NCBI GenBank assembly: GCA_963795795.1
Contig: CAWCJS010000007.1
Location: 248,001-312,000, forward strand
DNA length: 64,000 nucleotides
DNA from: Palsa-504 sp963795795
GTDB lineage: Bacteria > Actinomycetota > Actinomycetes > Streptosporangiales > Streptosporangiaceae
Direction of reading: 5' to 3'
Shown here: positions 33,455 to 42,683 of the stretch, piece after piece
Numbering within the stretch: the stretch's first letter is position 1
Layout of the letters: each line of letters begins with the position of its first letter
The notes under the pieces: model-generated
Told to the model about the DNA's origin: nothing
Database searches by the model: none
What the model saw: only the letters and a program-made list of their open reading frames with translations
Translations under genes and position numbers: made by a program

Positions 33455-34762
33455 CTATCCCAGGGCGGACTCCTCCAGCATCTCGGTGACCAGCGCGGCG
33501 ATCTGCGAGCGCTCGGAACGGACCAGGGTGACGTGCGCGAACAGCGGGTGGCCCTTGAGCTTCTCGATGACGGCGATCACGCCGTCGTGCCGACCCACCC
33601 GGAGGTTGTCGCGCTGCGCGATGTCGTGGGTGAGCACCACGCGCGACCCCGAGCCGATCCGGGACAGCACGGTGAGCAGGACGCCGCGCTCGAGGGACTG
33701 CGCCTCGTCCACGATCACGAACGCGTCGTGCAGGGACCGGCCCCTGATGTGGGTGAGCGGCAGGACCTCGAACATGTCCCTGGCCAGTACCTCGTCGATG
33801 ACGTCCTGCGTGGTGATCGCGGTGAGCGTGTCGTACACGGCCTGGGCCCAGGGGCCCATCTTGTCGGCTTCCGAGCCGGGCAGGTACCCGAGCTCCTGGC
33901 CGCCGACCGCGTACAGCGGCCGGAACACGATGACCTTCCTGTGCTGCTTGCGCTCCAGCACCGCCTCGAGCCCGGCGCACAGCGCCAGCGCGGACTTGCC
34001 CGTGCCGGCCCGGCCGCCGAGCGAGACGATGCCGATCTCCTGGTCGAGGAGCAGGTCCAGCGCGACCCGCTGCTCGGCGCTGCGGCCCCGCAGCCCGAAC
34101 GCCTCCCGGTCGCCGCGCACCAGCTGCACCGACTTGTCCGGCTTGATCCGCCCGAGCGCGCTGCCGTTCGGGGAGTTCAGGACCAGTCCGGTGTGGCAGA
34201 CATGCTCGCGCGCGGCCGCGCAGTCCAAGGTGCCCGACTCGTACAGCTGCTCGATCTCACCGCTGCTGACCTCCAGCTCCCTCATCCCGGTCCACCCCGA
34301 GTCCACGGGCAGCTCGGCCCGGTACTCCTGGGCGGCCAGGCCGACGGAGGCGGCCTTGACGCGCAGCGGCAGGTCCTTGCTGACCAGCACGACGTCGTGA
34401 CCCTCGGCGGCCAGGCTGCACGCCACCGACAGGATCCGGGAGTCGTTGTCCCCCAGCCTGAACCCAGCCGGCAGCACCGAGGCGTCGGCGTGGTTCAGCT
34501 CCACCCTGACCGTGCCGCCGAGCGCGCCCATCGGCAGCTCCTCGTCCAGCCTGCCGTGCTCGACGCGCAGGTCGTCGAGATAGCGCAAGGCCTGGCGGGC
34601 GAAGTAGCCGAGTTCGGGGTGATTGCGCTTGGCTTCCAGCTCGGTGATCACGACGACCGGCAGCACCACCTGGTGCTCATCGAAGCGCGTAATAGCGGCC
34701 GGATCGGCGAGGAGAACGCTGGTGTCGAGTACGTACGTACGGCGACCTTGGGTTTTGACCAC
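33455..34762 (-). CDS. PhoH-family ATPase with N-terminal PIN domain
   Basis: The 435 residues combine a PIN nuclease domain (about 7-140; RTYVLDTSVLLADP, HPELGYFARQALRYL, LGDNDSRILSVA) with a PhoH ATPase (about 220-435; Walker A in GGRAGTGKSALAL, Walker B in DAFVIVDEAQSL). The fusion is the YlaK/PhoH2 type, thought to be an RNA-processing helicase-nuclease. I use GTG at 34762, after AAGGGA; the longer open frame upstream has no ribosome site. It is a well-conserved actinobacterial gene next to uppS. Confidence 0.9.
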   Translation of the reverse strand: MVKTQGRRTYVLDTSVLLADPAAITRFDEHQVVLPVVVITELEAKRNHPELGYFARQALRYLDDLRVEHGRLDEELPMGALGGTVRVELNHADASVLPAGFRLGDNDSRILSVACSLAAEGHDVVLVSKDLPLRVKAASVGLAAQEYRAELPVDSGWTGMRELEVSSGEIEQLYESGTLDCAAAREHVCHTGLVLNSPNGSALGRIKPDKSVQLVRGDREAFGLRGRSAEQRVALDLLLDQEIGIVSLGGRAGTGKSALALCAGLEAVLERKQHRKVIVFRPLYAVGGQELGYLPGSEADKMGPWAQAVYDTLTAITTQDVIDEVLARDMFEVLPLTHIRGRSLHDAFVIVDEAQSLERGVLLTVLSRIGSGSRVVLTHDIAQRDNLRVGRHDGVIAVIEKLKGHPLFAHVTLVRSERSQIAALVTEMLEESALG

Positions 34763-34842
34763 GCAGACTCCCTTGGGCGCCGGCTCGGGACCGGCGCCGC
34801 GACAGGACACAAACGTGTCGACTGGACCGGGGCCAGGCCCTC

Positions 34843-34863
34843 GAAGGGCCGCGCCGGCCCTTC
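34843..34863. terminator. Small perfect hairpin upstream of phoH
   Basis: GAAGGGCC (34843-34850) and GGCCCTTC (34856-34863) form an eight-base stem with five-base loop. It lies between uppS and phoH (gap 34763-35019), where it may end uppS transcripts or shape the phoH leader. The rest of this gap shows no recognisable feature. Confidence 0.45.
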
Positions 34864-35019
34864 CGTCTTCTCGCCTGCGCAACCTGCGCGAGCCTGGAGA
34901 TCCGAGGGCCCTCCCGGGAGACGGCGCACGCCGTCCACCACTACTGAAAGTACCCGCCATCGCGGGGCGGCAAAAGCACCGCCGCGTTACGAGCCGGCTC
35001 TTCCCGGGTTAACCAGCGG

Positions 35020-35781
35020 TTACGCGCCAAACCTGCGGTGGCGGGCCGCGTAAGAACGCAGCGCGCGCAGGAAGTCGATCTTGCGGAACGCGGGCCAGTA
35101 GGCGTCGCAGAAGTAGAACTCCGAGTGGGTGCTCTGCCACAGCAGGAAGCCGCCGAGGCGCTGCTCGCCTGAGGTGCGGATGACCAGATCGGGGTCCGGC
35201 TGGCCCGCCGTGTACAGGTGCTCGGCGATGTGCTCGGCGTCGAGTACCTCGGCGAGCTCCTCGATCGTGGTCCCGCGGGTCGCGTGCTGCTGGAGCAGCG
35301 ACCGCACCGCGTCGGCTATCTCGCGACGGCCGCCGTAGCCCACGGCCACGTTGACGAGCAGGCCCGGGTAGTGCGCGGTCGCCTCGGCCGCGTCCTTGAG
35401 CACCTGGACCGTGTCCCCCGGGAGCAGGTCGAGCGCGCCCACCGGGTTCACGTGCCACTGCTCGGCCACCAGGCCCTGCACCGTATCCTCGATGATCTTC
35501 AGCAGCGGGACGAGCTCGGCGGCCGGGCGGGTCAGGTTATCGGTGGACAGCAGCCAGAGGGTGACGACCTCGACCCCGGTCTCCCGGCACCAGTCGAGCA
35601 GCTCGAAAATCTTGTCCGCGCCCTTGGCGTGGCCCTCGCTCACGTCGTGGTACCCCGCCGACTTGGCCCACCGCCGGTTCCCGTCGCACATCACCCCGAC
35701 GTGGCGCGGCATCGTATCGGGCGAAAGCGAAGCCGCGAGCCGGCGCTCATACAGCCGGTAGACCAGGTCACGAACCCTCAT
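35020..35781 (-). CDS. uppS: Isoprenyl (undecaprenyl/decaprenyl) diphosphate synthase
   Basis: A 253-residue cis-prenyltransferase. It has the essential Asp in HVGVMCDGNRRWA, then EGHAKGADKIFELLDW, LWLLSTDNLTRP, VNVAVGYGGRREI, and DLVIRTSGEQRLGGFLLWQS, the five family regions. It makes the polyprenyl carrier for cell-wall and glycan synthesis, so the nearby glycosyltransferases may use its product. The ATG at 35781 has GAGGAAGG upstream; the longer start at 35802 does not. Confidence 0.93.
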   Translation of the reverse strand: MRVRDLVYRLYERRLAASLSPDTMPRHVGVMCDGNRRWAKSAGYHDVSEGHAKGADKIFELLDWCRETGVEVVTLWLLSTDNLTRPAAELVPLLKIIEDTVQGLVAEQWHVNPVGALDLLPGDTVQVLKDAAEATAHYPGLLVNVAVGYGGRREIADAVRSLLQQHATRGTTIEELAEVLDAEHIAEHLYTAGQPDPDLVIRTSGEQRLGGFLLWQSTHSEFYFCDAYWPAFRKIDFLRALRSYAARHRRFGA

Positions 35782-35895
35782 GCTGGCGGCCTTCCTCGTC
35801 ACCCAGTGTTATATGCAACGGTACCCAACCGATGGAACGCTCAGGGCCGCGATCATGGTTCCGGCAGGCCGGAATCGGCCGGTTTTCAGTCAGTT

Positions 35896-36579
35896 TCAGC
35901 CGCTGGCAGGCCCCTGATCGCGTACCTTCTCCACGTGCCGCAACGCCGCACGCAGACTGGACAGCCAGGCATCGGCGTTCTCGCCGGTCAGGCGGACGCA
36001 CCAGGCCAGGGCGTCACTCCGGCTGCGCGCCACGCCCGCGTCGACGAGGGTGTCGAGCACGCGCCGTTCGGGCTGGCGCAGCCTGGTCATCACGGGAACC
36101 GAGAGGGTGGTGAACATCTCGCTCGCCTCCGCGCAGGTCACGCCCCACGACACCTTGCGCCGGAACCGGTGCTCGGCCTCGCGGGCGATCTCCATGCGCC
36201 GGTTCCTGGTCTCCTCGCGGAACCGGCGGATCCGGCCCCGCGCCGCGGCGGCCCGCTCGGCGTCGGTGCCTCCCGGCTTGTCCGGGGCGGCCAGCGGGCC
36301 GACGATGGTAATCTCCTCGCGGTCCACCTGGATGTCCGGTGCCGCGGTGAACCACTCGGCAGGAATCCGGTCGGTGAACCAGCCCCACACCTTGTCCTCA
36401 GTGGCGGTGCCATCTTTGGCGGCAGTGCTTTCGCTGGCAGAGCTGTCTTCGGTGGCCGAGCTTTCGGTAGCCGAGCCTTCGGTAGCCGAGCTTTCGGTGG
36501 CAGAGCTTTCGGTGGCAGATCCGCGGTCGCCTGCGCCCGCCGGGTCTCCCGCTGGGCCGCCCGCCCGCCGCGTACTCAT
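35896..36579 (-). CDS. Conserved hypothetical protein with SATES repeat N-terminus
   Basis: A 227-residue protein. Residues 21-52 are five or more copies of a SATES/SATEG/SATED pentapeptide, low in complexity and likely disordered. The remaining 165 residues are well-ordered: VWGWFTDRIPAEWFTAAPDIQVD, then EEITIVGPLAAP, a long charged helix (AERAAAARGRIRRFREE) and EMFTTLSVPVMTRLRQPERRVLDTLVDAG near the C-terminus, which looks like a ribbon-helix-helix-like end. No family is assigned. ATG 36579 is the first in frame. The gene is close upstream of uppS. Confidence 0.65.
   Translation of the reverse strand: MSTRRAGGPAGDPAGAGDRGSATESSATESSATEGSATESSATEDSSASESTAAKDGTATEDKVWGWFTDRIPAEWFTAAPDIQVDREEITIVGPLAAPDKPGGTDAERAAAARGRIRRFREETRNRRMEIAREAEHRFRRKVSWGVTCAEASEMFTTLSVPVMTRLRQPERRVLDTLVDAGVARSRSDALAWCVRLTGENADAWLSSLRAALRHVEKVRDQGPASG
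36427..36519. repeat. 15-bp tandem repeats coding SATES
   Basis: The plus strand shows repeated GGTAGCCGAGCTTTC / GGTGGCAGAGCTTTC units, coding Ser-Ala-Thr-Glu-Ser on the other strand. About five full copies are present, with single-base variation between copies. Confidence 0.8.
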
Positions 36580-36654
36580 GTAATGCTGATTACAGCAAGG
36601 AGCAGACGGGCGTCAACCAGGCCGGTGGCGTGTCCCGGACCGGATCTGCGGCCC

Positions 36655-37460
36655 TCAGCGAAGCGTGATCACGTTCGCGGTGATGAGGGCGGCCGCGTCG
36701 GAGGCGAGGTAGGCGATCACGTCCGCGACCTCGTCGGGCCGGGCGATGTGAACCAGCGTCCGGCTGGCCGCGACGAGGTCCCGTACCGCGTCGGTAACCC
36801 AGCCGGTGTCGGTGACGGGCGGGTAGACCATGTTGGCCGTGACCCCGAACGGGGCGAGCTCCAGGGCCGCCGACATCGTGTAATTGACCTGGGCGGCCTT
36901 CGCGGCTCCGTAGGAAACCTCCTCGGGGAAGCCGAGGTCCCCGCCCGAGGTCAGCCCGATGATCCGGCCCCAGCTGGCCTGGCGCGCGATGTGGCGCCTG
37001 GCGAACTCGCCGATCATCAGGGCCGCTCCCATCGCATCGACCGCGAACTGCTGGGTCCACGTGGCGGCGGTGACCGGCTGGAGCGACCGGCCCAGGCCGT
37101 CGGTTCCCGACGGCGTAAAGGTGTCGGCCAGCCAGCCGGTGGCGTTGTTGACCAGGATGTCGACCGGGCCGAAATGCTCCTCGGCGGAGTCGAAGAGCAG
37201 CGCGGGCACTGCCGGATCGGACAGGTCAGCCTCCACGGCCAGGGCCCGCCCGCCGCCTTCCCGTATTCCCGCGACGACACGCCTCGGCACCGTGGGCGCG
37301 ATGCTCCCGGTAGGCCTGCGGAATCCCGGGGTCGACCTGGTCGCTCACCCGCAGGAAGGTGCACAGCACCGCGCACCCGTTCCGCGCCAGGGCGGTCGCG
37401 GTCGCCGCGCCGATGCCGTGATTGGCGCCCGTCACGATGGCCGTATGTCCGGTCGGTCAC
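36655..37460 (-). pseudogene. Short-chain dehydrogenase/reductase, frameshifted
   Basis: Both halves of an SDR are present in different frames. The nucleotide loop VTGANHGIGAATATAL and the strand following are in the frame of 37226-37435, and the rest from VVAGIREGGGRALAVEADLSD to the stop is in the frame of 36655-37290. The frame break is at about 37275-37290. The catalytic set is intact: NNATG, Ser in GLTSGGD, Tyr-x-x-x-Lys in SYGAAKAA. A start at GTG 37460 (MTDRT) leads into the first half only with a second shift near 37445. Product would be a NAD(P)-dependent reductase of unknown substrate. Confidence 0.7.
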
Positions 37461-37500
37461 TATGACCGCCTTTCCCAGGGACTCACGGCCAAGGTAGCGG

Positions 37501-39183
37501 TCAGGCGCTGACCGGCTGATGACCGGCTAGCCACTGGAACGGATTCACCGCCCATAGCTGGGGCCGGACCGGTTCGGTCTGCTCCCGCTCCTCCTGCTGC
37601 TCCCCCGGGTCGCGCTGGCAGGCCCGGTTGGCTGCGTTCGCGAAGCAGACGTAGATGGCGTGGTCAAGGTCGAGGCGTTCCCCGTACCAGGCGGGGATGA
37701 TCGTGCTTGGAGTGATGTCGGCGTCGTGGCAGCCTTCGATACCCCCGGCTACGTCCGGCAGCGCGGGAGCGGCCGGGATGCCGTGCCTTCCGGCCGGGAG
37801 AAGGTGAACGTGCCGTCCCTGGCTGCGGCGATCAGGTATCCGCGCTCGTGGACGAGCATGTGGTGGTATTTGCACAAGCTGACCAGGTTGGCCAGCTTGG
37901 TCCGTCCGCCGTTGCTCCAGTACTGGATGTGGTGCAGGTCGACCCGGCGGGATTCGCAGCCCGGGAACCGGCACCGGCACTTGTCCCGCTCCCGGGCCGC
38001 GCGGCGCAGCGCTGAGGTCGGCCGGCGGCGCCGGCGTCCCACGTCGAGCAGGGTGCCGTCGTGATCGTGCAGCATCCAGCTCAACGTGGCGGTGCAGGCG
38101 ACCGTCTGCGCGGTGCTGACGCTGATCGCGGGCCCGTCCTCGACGTGACACCGCGCCGGATCCGCCGGGTGCCCGGGGAAGCGCCGGCCGGGCTCGGGTA
38201 CCTGCCGAGCAGGCTCGGGCGTTTCCGCGGAAACGCCTCCGGGCGCCCCGGCGGGCGGAGTTGCTGGCTGAGTTGCTCTCGGGCGAGCGTCCGTACCCGG
38301 GTCGGGCGGAGGTGACGGGGTGGTGGATGGGCCTGGAGGGATGATGGCGTCGGTCCCGACGTGCACGATGACCTGGTACACGTCGGGGTCATCGGCGATG
38401 GCGACCTTTTCGGCCAGGAACGCCTCGGAGATCGCCACCAGCGCGTCGGCCAGGCTGGTGGACGTCTCCACGGTCGGCTTGTCGCGAGCGGGCGTTTCCG
38501 CGGAAACGTCTCCGATCCCGGTGTCGTGTGGGTGCTCCATGTCCCCGGCTGCGATCCCGGCATCGTGCGGGTGCTCTAGGTCCCCGGCTGCGATCCCGGC
38601 ATCGTGCGGGTGCTCTAGGTCCCCGGCTGCCGCCCGCAGCGCCTTTAGAAGGACCGCGGCCTGCAGGGGCGGCAGGCGGAACGTTCCGGCTAGGGACCCG
38701 TCGTCCTCCATCCGCCAGGCCAACCGCCGCCGCACGCGGGTCGCGGCGCCGTCGGCCTGGGTTACCTGGCGGTGAGCGCGGGCGAAGCGCTCTAGCTGGT
38801 TGCCGGTCATCGGCCCGGCGATCTCGGTCAGGCTGGCCTCGTTTTCGCGGTGTGGCGATCCTGGTCAGCGCCCGCACCTTGGCGTAGGAGAGGCGGCCCG
38901 CCGCGAACTCGCCGCGGATGACGGGGAGGTCCCGCAGAGCCCGGGCTACCCTGACGTGCTCCCGGGCGGTGCCCGATGACATCTGGCACTTCCAGGACAG
39001 CCAGGCGGCGCAGCTGGTCATGTCCCAGCTCGCCCAGCCGCGGCGGTCATCGAAGTCACCGAGCAGGACCAGGAACCGGCAGGTGGCCGCGGTCAGGTGC
39101 CCGGCCAGCTCGCAGATCTGCGCTTCCAGCCGCTCCAGCGGAACCGGGGCCGAGCCGGAGTCCGAAAAATTGTGATCGAACAT
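37501..39183 (-). pseudogene. DUF222 / HNH endonuclease (13E12 repeat family), frameshifted twice
   Basis: The reading moves through three frames. N-terminal DUF222 part: MFDHNFSDSGSAP to VRALTRIATP, frame of 39183. It breaks at about 38848 into MTGNQLERFARAHRQ, the DUF222 core, with the HNH nuclease motif CRFPGCESRRVDLHHIQYWSNGG cut here to VDLHHIQYWSNGG and LCKYHHMLVHE. At about 37785 it breaks again into GCHDADITPSTIIPAWYGER and the C-terminus. All family blocks are present, so it is a full-length gene of about 560 codons with two single-base shifts. It contains a 39-bp tandem repeat at 38530-38631. Confidence 0.75.
38530..38631. repeat. 39-bp tandem repeat inside DUF222/HNH gene
   Basis: Units at 38530-38568 and 38569-38607 and a partial third (38608-38631) code for AGDLEHPHDAGIA and variants. 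Copies differ by one or two bases. Length is a multiple of three, so reading is kept. The repeats lie in a variable linker of the protein, between DUF222 and HNH. Confidence 0.85.
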
Positions 39184-39484
39184 GTATTTGATGATAATGT
39201 ACGTCTACGACATTTCCTGGTCGGCGGCCAGCGCTAGGGGGTGTACGTCATCAATGTTGGGGCCTCAGAGCTTTGGCTGGTAGAGCGCCTGGAATAGTTG
39301 CGCTGGTCACAACCAGACGTCACGAAACTCTCATCTCCGCACAGGACCGCATCAAAGACTCGTTCCTACATCAGGTCTTCCTCGCGCTCAGGACACACCC
39401 GTCGCCTACACGGCGCGGAGCACGCCGCCCGTCACGTCCTGTGATGCAGGTCACAGGAACTGCAGGGGTGGGCCGGGCCAGTTG
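39184..39484. other. Intergenic region with tRNA-Ala-like fragment and CRP-like site
   Basis: No gene is seen in these 300 bases. From 39259, GGGGCCTCAG followed by GCTGGTAGAGCGCCTG (15 bases identical to the D-arm region of actinobacterial tRNA-Ala) resembles the 5' half of a tRNA, but the anticodon and T arms are missing. A perfect CRP-type palindrome occurs at 39440-39455. The rest has no recognised signal. Confidence 0.45.
39440..39455 (+). promoter_or_regulatory. CRP/FNR-type binding site
   Basis: TGTGA-TGCAGG-TCACA is a perfect match to the CRP consensus TGTGA-N6-TCACA, and the arms extend to CCTGTGA/TCACAGG. It is centred about 37 bases before the sigma-factor ATG at 39485. Such sites bind Crp-family regulators in actinobacteria. 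At this close position it could activate a leaderless promoter or repress. Confidence 0.6.
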
Positions 39485-40159
39485 ATGAATGTGGACGATC
39501 CAACACGGCAGTTGAGGGCGCGTGCCCGGGCCGGAGACGCGGCCGCGTTCGGCGCGGTCTTCGACGCGTGCGCCAAGTCGGTGTACAACCATGCCTTCCG
39601 GCTGACCGGCGACTGGTCGGCGGCCGAAGAGGTGATGGCGATGACGTTCCTGGAGGCCTGGCGCAGCCGCGGGCGGATCGCCGAAGACGGTGGCTCGCTG
39701 CGGCCCTGGCTGCTCGGGATCGCGACTAACCTGGCTCGCGGCCAGCACCGGGCGGCCCGGCGGCAGCGGAACGCGCTCGCCCGGCTGGCCGTCGCCGACG
39801 ACTTGCCGGACTTCGCGGACGATGTGTCCGGTCGGCTGGACGACGTCGCCCGGATCAAGGCGCTGCGCCGGGCGCTGGCCAGGCTGCCCAGGCCCGAGTT
39901 CGAGGTTCTCGCCCTCTGCGTCTGGTCCGGGCTCGGCTACGCCGAGGCGGCCGAAGCCCTGGGCATCCCCGTCGGCACGGTGCGCTCCCGGCTGTCCCGG
40001 GCCCGCGCCAAGCTGGGCAAGCTCACCGAGCGGGAACTGCGTGGAAATTCCCGGGAACCCCCGGCCGTGCCCGGCCAGCTAGTGGTGGGACCTGCGATCG
40101 CGGGTCTTTCCGGCAAATTTGACCCGTCCGGCACGTCCGGGAAGGAGGCGCGCCGATGA
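39485..40159 (+). CDS. ECF RNA polymerase sigma factor
   Basis: A 224-residue sigma factor of the extracytoplasmic group. Region 2 is at about 10-80 (FGAVFDACAKSVYNHAFRLTGDW, then AEEVMAMTFLEAWRSR), region 4 at about 115-175 (LPRPEFEVLALCVWSGLGYAEAAEALGIPVGTVRSRLSRA). A C-terminal extension of about 45 residues is Gly/Pro-rich. The ATG lies after a CRP-like palindrome and overlaps its partner gene by four bases. The start codon follows a TTG; ATG 39485 is my choice. Confidence 0.87.
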   Translation: MNVDDPTRQLRARARAGDAAAFGAVFDACAKSVYNHAFRLTGDWSAAEEVMAMTFLEAWRSRGRIAEDGGSLRPWLLGIATNLARGQHRAARRQRNALARLAVADDLPDFADDVSGRLDDVARIKALRRALARLPRPEFEVLALCVWSGLGYAEAAEALGIPVGTVRSRLSRARAKLGKLTERELRGNSREPPAVPGQLVVGPAIAGLSGKFDPSGTSGKEARR

Positions 40160-41367
40160 ACGCCGAGCACGCCGATCTGGAAGCGCGGTTCGCCGCCCCG
40201 GCCGAACGCGACCTGCCTCCCGGACGCCACGGCCTGCACCGGGAGATCCTCATGAACCACATGCTCACCCAGCCGCCGGCCAGCACGACGACCCGGCATG
40301 GCGGCAGCCGGAGCTGGCGGCCACCGGCGCGCATGCTGGCCGCCGTCGCGGCCGCGGCCGTCGCCGCCGGAGCGGCCGGCTACGCCCTCACCGCGGCCAA
40401 GACCCCGGCGGCCCGCCCACCGGTCGCGAACCGCCCGACGACCAGCCGCGCCCATCCCGGCCAAGCCGCGCAGCAGGCGATCCTTGCCGCAAAGGTGCTG
40501 CGCGCCGCTGCGGCGCACCTCGCGCGCGAGGGCGTGACCAGCGAGCCGAGCCCCGGACAGTGGATCTACTACAAGACCGTCGACTACGGCTACCCGGGCC
40601 TCGTCGACCCCTCCGGAGTAGGAACCGACGAGGAGTGGATCACCTTCGACGGCAGCCAGACCGCGTACTACCAGAACGGCCAGATCGTCACGCACACGTC
40701 CCCGCTGCCCCCGCCGGGTCCGAACGTAAATCCGTGGGACGCGTGGAACGCCGACGCCACGCCGAAGACCGCCTATGACGTGCTCGCCTCCCTGCCCGCC
40801 GACCCGCGGGCCCTCCTCAACGTGATCGCCAACGAGGCCGCCGACCAGAATCCGCAGAACATCGCGGCGGGCAACCCGATTGCCGGGGTCGCACCGAAGA
40901 CCGCGGCGCAACGCGAGTTCGACTACCTCACCCTGATCTTGTGGAATGCGGCCATCGGCGTCGGCGGGCCGCCCGCCGCCGAGGCCGTCGCTTACCAGGC
41001 GATGGCCGCCCTGCCCGGCGTCACCGTCCAGCAGGGCATCACAGACACGGCCGGCGGCCCGGCGATCGGCGTCTCCGACGACGGCGGCTACGACCAGCTC
41101 CTCATCGACCCGGTCAGCGACCAGGTGATCGGCATCCGCCAGCTCAGCACCGGCATCGGGCCGATGAGCACCGCCCAGGCCCTCGCCTCTGGCCACATCA
41201 CCCCTAGCCTCCGCCAGCTGCTCGCCGGCCTCACCAAGGCCCAGCGCGACCAGTTGATCACCGCGGCGAAGAAGCAGCACGGACCCGCCTATCCCCCCAA
41301 GGGCACCCTGATCCAGGAGATCGTCTACGCCCAGACGTCAGTGGTCCCCGCCCCCGGCGACCACTGA
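40156..41367 (+). CDS. CU044_5270-type membrane protein, probable anti-sigma partner
   Basis: A 403-residue protein coupled to the sigma gene by ATGA. It has a short cytoplasmic part (MNAEHADLEARFAAPAERDLPP), one helix at about 58-80 and a large outer domain. That domain, with QWIYYKTVDYG, DEEWITFDGSQTAYYQNG, and QGITDTAGGPAIGVSDDGG, matches the CU044_5270 family. Members next to sigma factors are thought to act as sensors or anti-sigma factors; the evidence is location, not function. It is followed by 231 bases with no gene. Confidence 0.75.
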   Translation: MNAEHADLEARFAAPAERDLPPGRHGLHREILMNHMLTQPPASTTTRHGGSRSWRPPARMLAAVAAAAVAAGAAGYALTAAKTPAARPPVANRPTTSRAHPGQAAQQAILAAKVLRAAAAHLAREGVTSEPSPGQWIYYKTVDYGYPGLVDPSGVGTDEEWITFDGSQTAYYQNGQIVTHTSPLPPPGPNVNPWDAWNADATPKTAYDVLASLPADPRALLNVIANEAADQNPQNIAAGNPIAGVAPKTAAQREFDYLTLILWNAAIGVGGPPAAEAVAYQAMAALPGVTVQQGITDTAGGPAIGVSDDGGYDQLLIDPVSDQVIGIRQLSTGIGPMSTAQALASGHITPSLRQLLAGLTKAQRDQLITAAKKQHGPAYPPKGTLIQEIVYAQTSVVPAPGDH

Positions 41368-41598
41368 CCCGGGATAATCGCTGCTTTCCGTCGCGTCCCG
41401 CCGCTCGCAGGAAGGTCTTGGATCGCGCACCGGCTTGGAGTGCCGGTCGCACGATGCGGGGCCGTCACCCCTGGCCATGGCCACAAGTCGGTCATCACGA
41501 GAAGCCTGTCTGGCGTGCACTGCGCAACCAGACATTCCCGCCTGACCAGCCTGCTCCCCAAGATGATCTTCTCGACCTACAAATCTGACGCACCCCGG

Positions 41599-42666
41599 CT
41601 AGACGTCGATCAGGTGGGCCTCGGCGGGCGAGCCTGCATTGGTCAGGATGCGCTGGTATACGGCGGCGGCGTCTTCCAGGCCGCGGTGACAGCGGATCGC
41701 CAGCCAGGAGGCGGCGTGGGTCGCGAAGCTCCCGAGGGCGGCGTGGAAGCGCTGGTCGAGGAGCGCCCAGCCCCACTCGTGCGCGAGGTCGCTGATCGCC
41801 TGCGGGGCGGAGAACACTGCCGTCCGCTCCCCGGGTGAGTCCATGGCCAGGGCGGCGGCCTCGCCGTGGGTGCCGCCCGCGATGACGATGTCGGGCCGCC
41901 AGCGGAGGTGGCGGTCGAGGCGGTCGCGGAGCATGGCGTCGCCGGCGATGTCGACGATGGTGGCCGCGTCCGCCGGGAGCGACTCGGCCTGGTCGTACGG
42001 GAGGACCTGGCCGTAGAGCGACAGGCTGCGGGTGAAGGCCACCCGGGATGGCGAGGTGAGCCCGGCCACCGGGACACCGCGGCTGGTCAGCAAGTGGGCC
42101 AGACCGATCGCTGCCTTGCTGGACGCGCTGGTCACCACCACGGTCCGGCCTGCGCTCGCGCTCCGCGCGAGGTAGTCGTCGAGGGTGAACGACAGCCAGA
42201 ACGACGGGCTCAGCACCAGGAATTCGTCCTCGTGCGGGCTGGGCTCCGCCCAGGAGTAGACGTTGTACACGCTGGACAAGCCCTTACGGGACGGGGAGCC
42301 CTCGCTGAACGTGGACCGCCCGACGCGGCCGGCGCGCAGCGTCACGTGGGTGGCCATCGGGCACAGCCCATAGGCCCGCCGCCCGGGCTCGACGCCCGGC
42401 ACGCCGCTCGATAGGACGCGTAGGTAGCCCCAGACGGGGATCCGGCCCCAGCCGGGCTCGGCCGGGAAGAGGTCCCAGTAGCGCATGGCCTCGCCCAGCA
42501 GGGCGTAGGTCACGTTGTTGGCCGAGAACGCGAACTTCTCGACCGCGAACAGCACCTCGCCCTCGTCCGGCGGTCCGAGCCGGGCCTCGACCATGCGGGT
42601 CGCGTTCAGGTCCGCCTGCCAGACCTCGAAGCAGCGTCCCCGGCTGACGTCGGCTGCGTGCCCCAT
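41599..42666 (-). CDS. DUF2855 family protein (MDR-like)
   Basis: A 355-residue protein of DUF2855. It resembles medium-chain dehydrogenases in layout: an N-terminal barrel (GEVLFAVEKFAFSANNVTYAL, WGRIPVWGYLRVLSSG) and a Rossmann-like half (VVVTSASSKAAIGLAHLL). The usual zinc cysteines are absent. Catalysis in this family is not established. The ATG at 42666 (MGHAADV) is 47 bases from the divergent TetR gene, sharing an operator between them. It probably is the regulated partner. Confidence 0.8.
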   Translation of the reverse strand: MGHAADVSRGRCFEVWQADLNATRMVEARLGPPDEGEVLFAVEKFAFSANNVTYALLGEAMRYWDLFPAEPGWGRIPVWGYLRVLSSGVPGVEPGRRAYGLCPMATHVTLRAGRVGRSTFSEGSPSRKGLSSVYNVYSWAEPSPHEDEFLVLSPSFWLSFTLDDYLARSASAGRTVVVTSASSKAAIGLAHLLTSRGVPVAGLTSPSRVAFTRSLSLYGQVLPYDQAESLPADAATIVDIAGDAMLRDRLDRHLRWRPDIVIAGGTHGEAAALAMDSPGERTAVFSAPQAISDLAHEWGWALLDQRFHAALGSFATHAASWLAIRCHRGLEDAAAVYQRILTNAGSPAEAHLIDV

Positions 42667-42683
42667 GACGGCCACGGTAGATC

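Noticed and set aside
35861..35882. CCGGC/GCCGG hairpin between uppS and the SATES-repeat gene as a terminator
   Set aside because: The stem is short, with an interrupted pairing and no run of T on either strand.
41368..41598. Possible riboswitch or small RNA in the gap after the sigma/CU044_5270 pair
   Set aside because: Only a six-base ACCGGC/GCCGGT stem was found; no known riboswitch core could be recognised.
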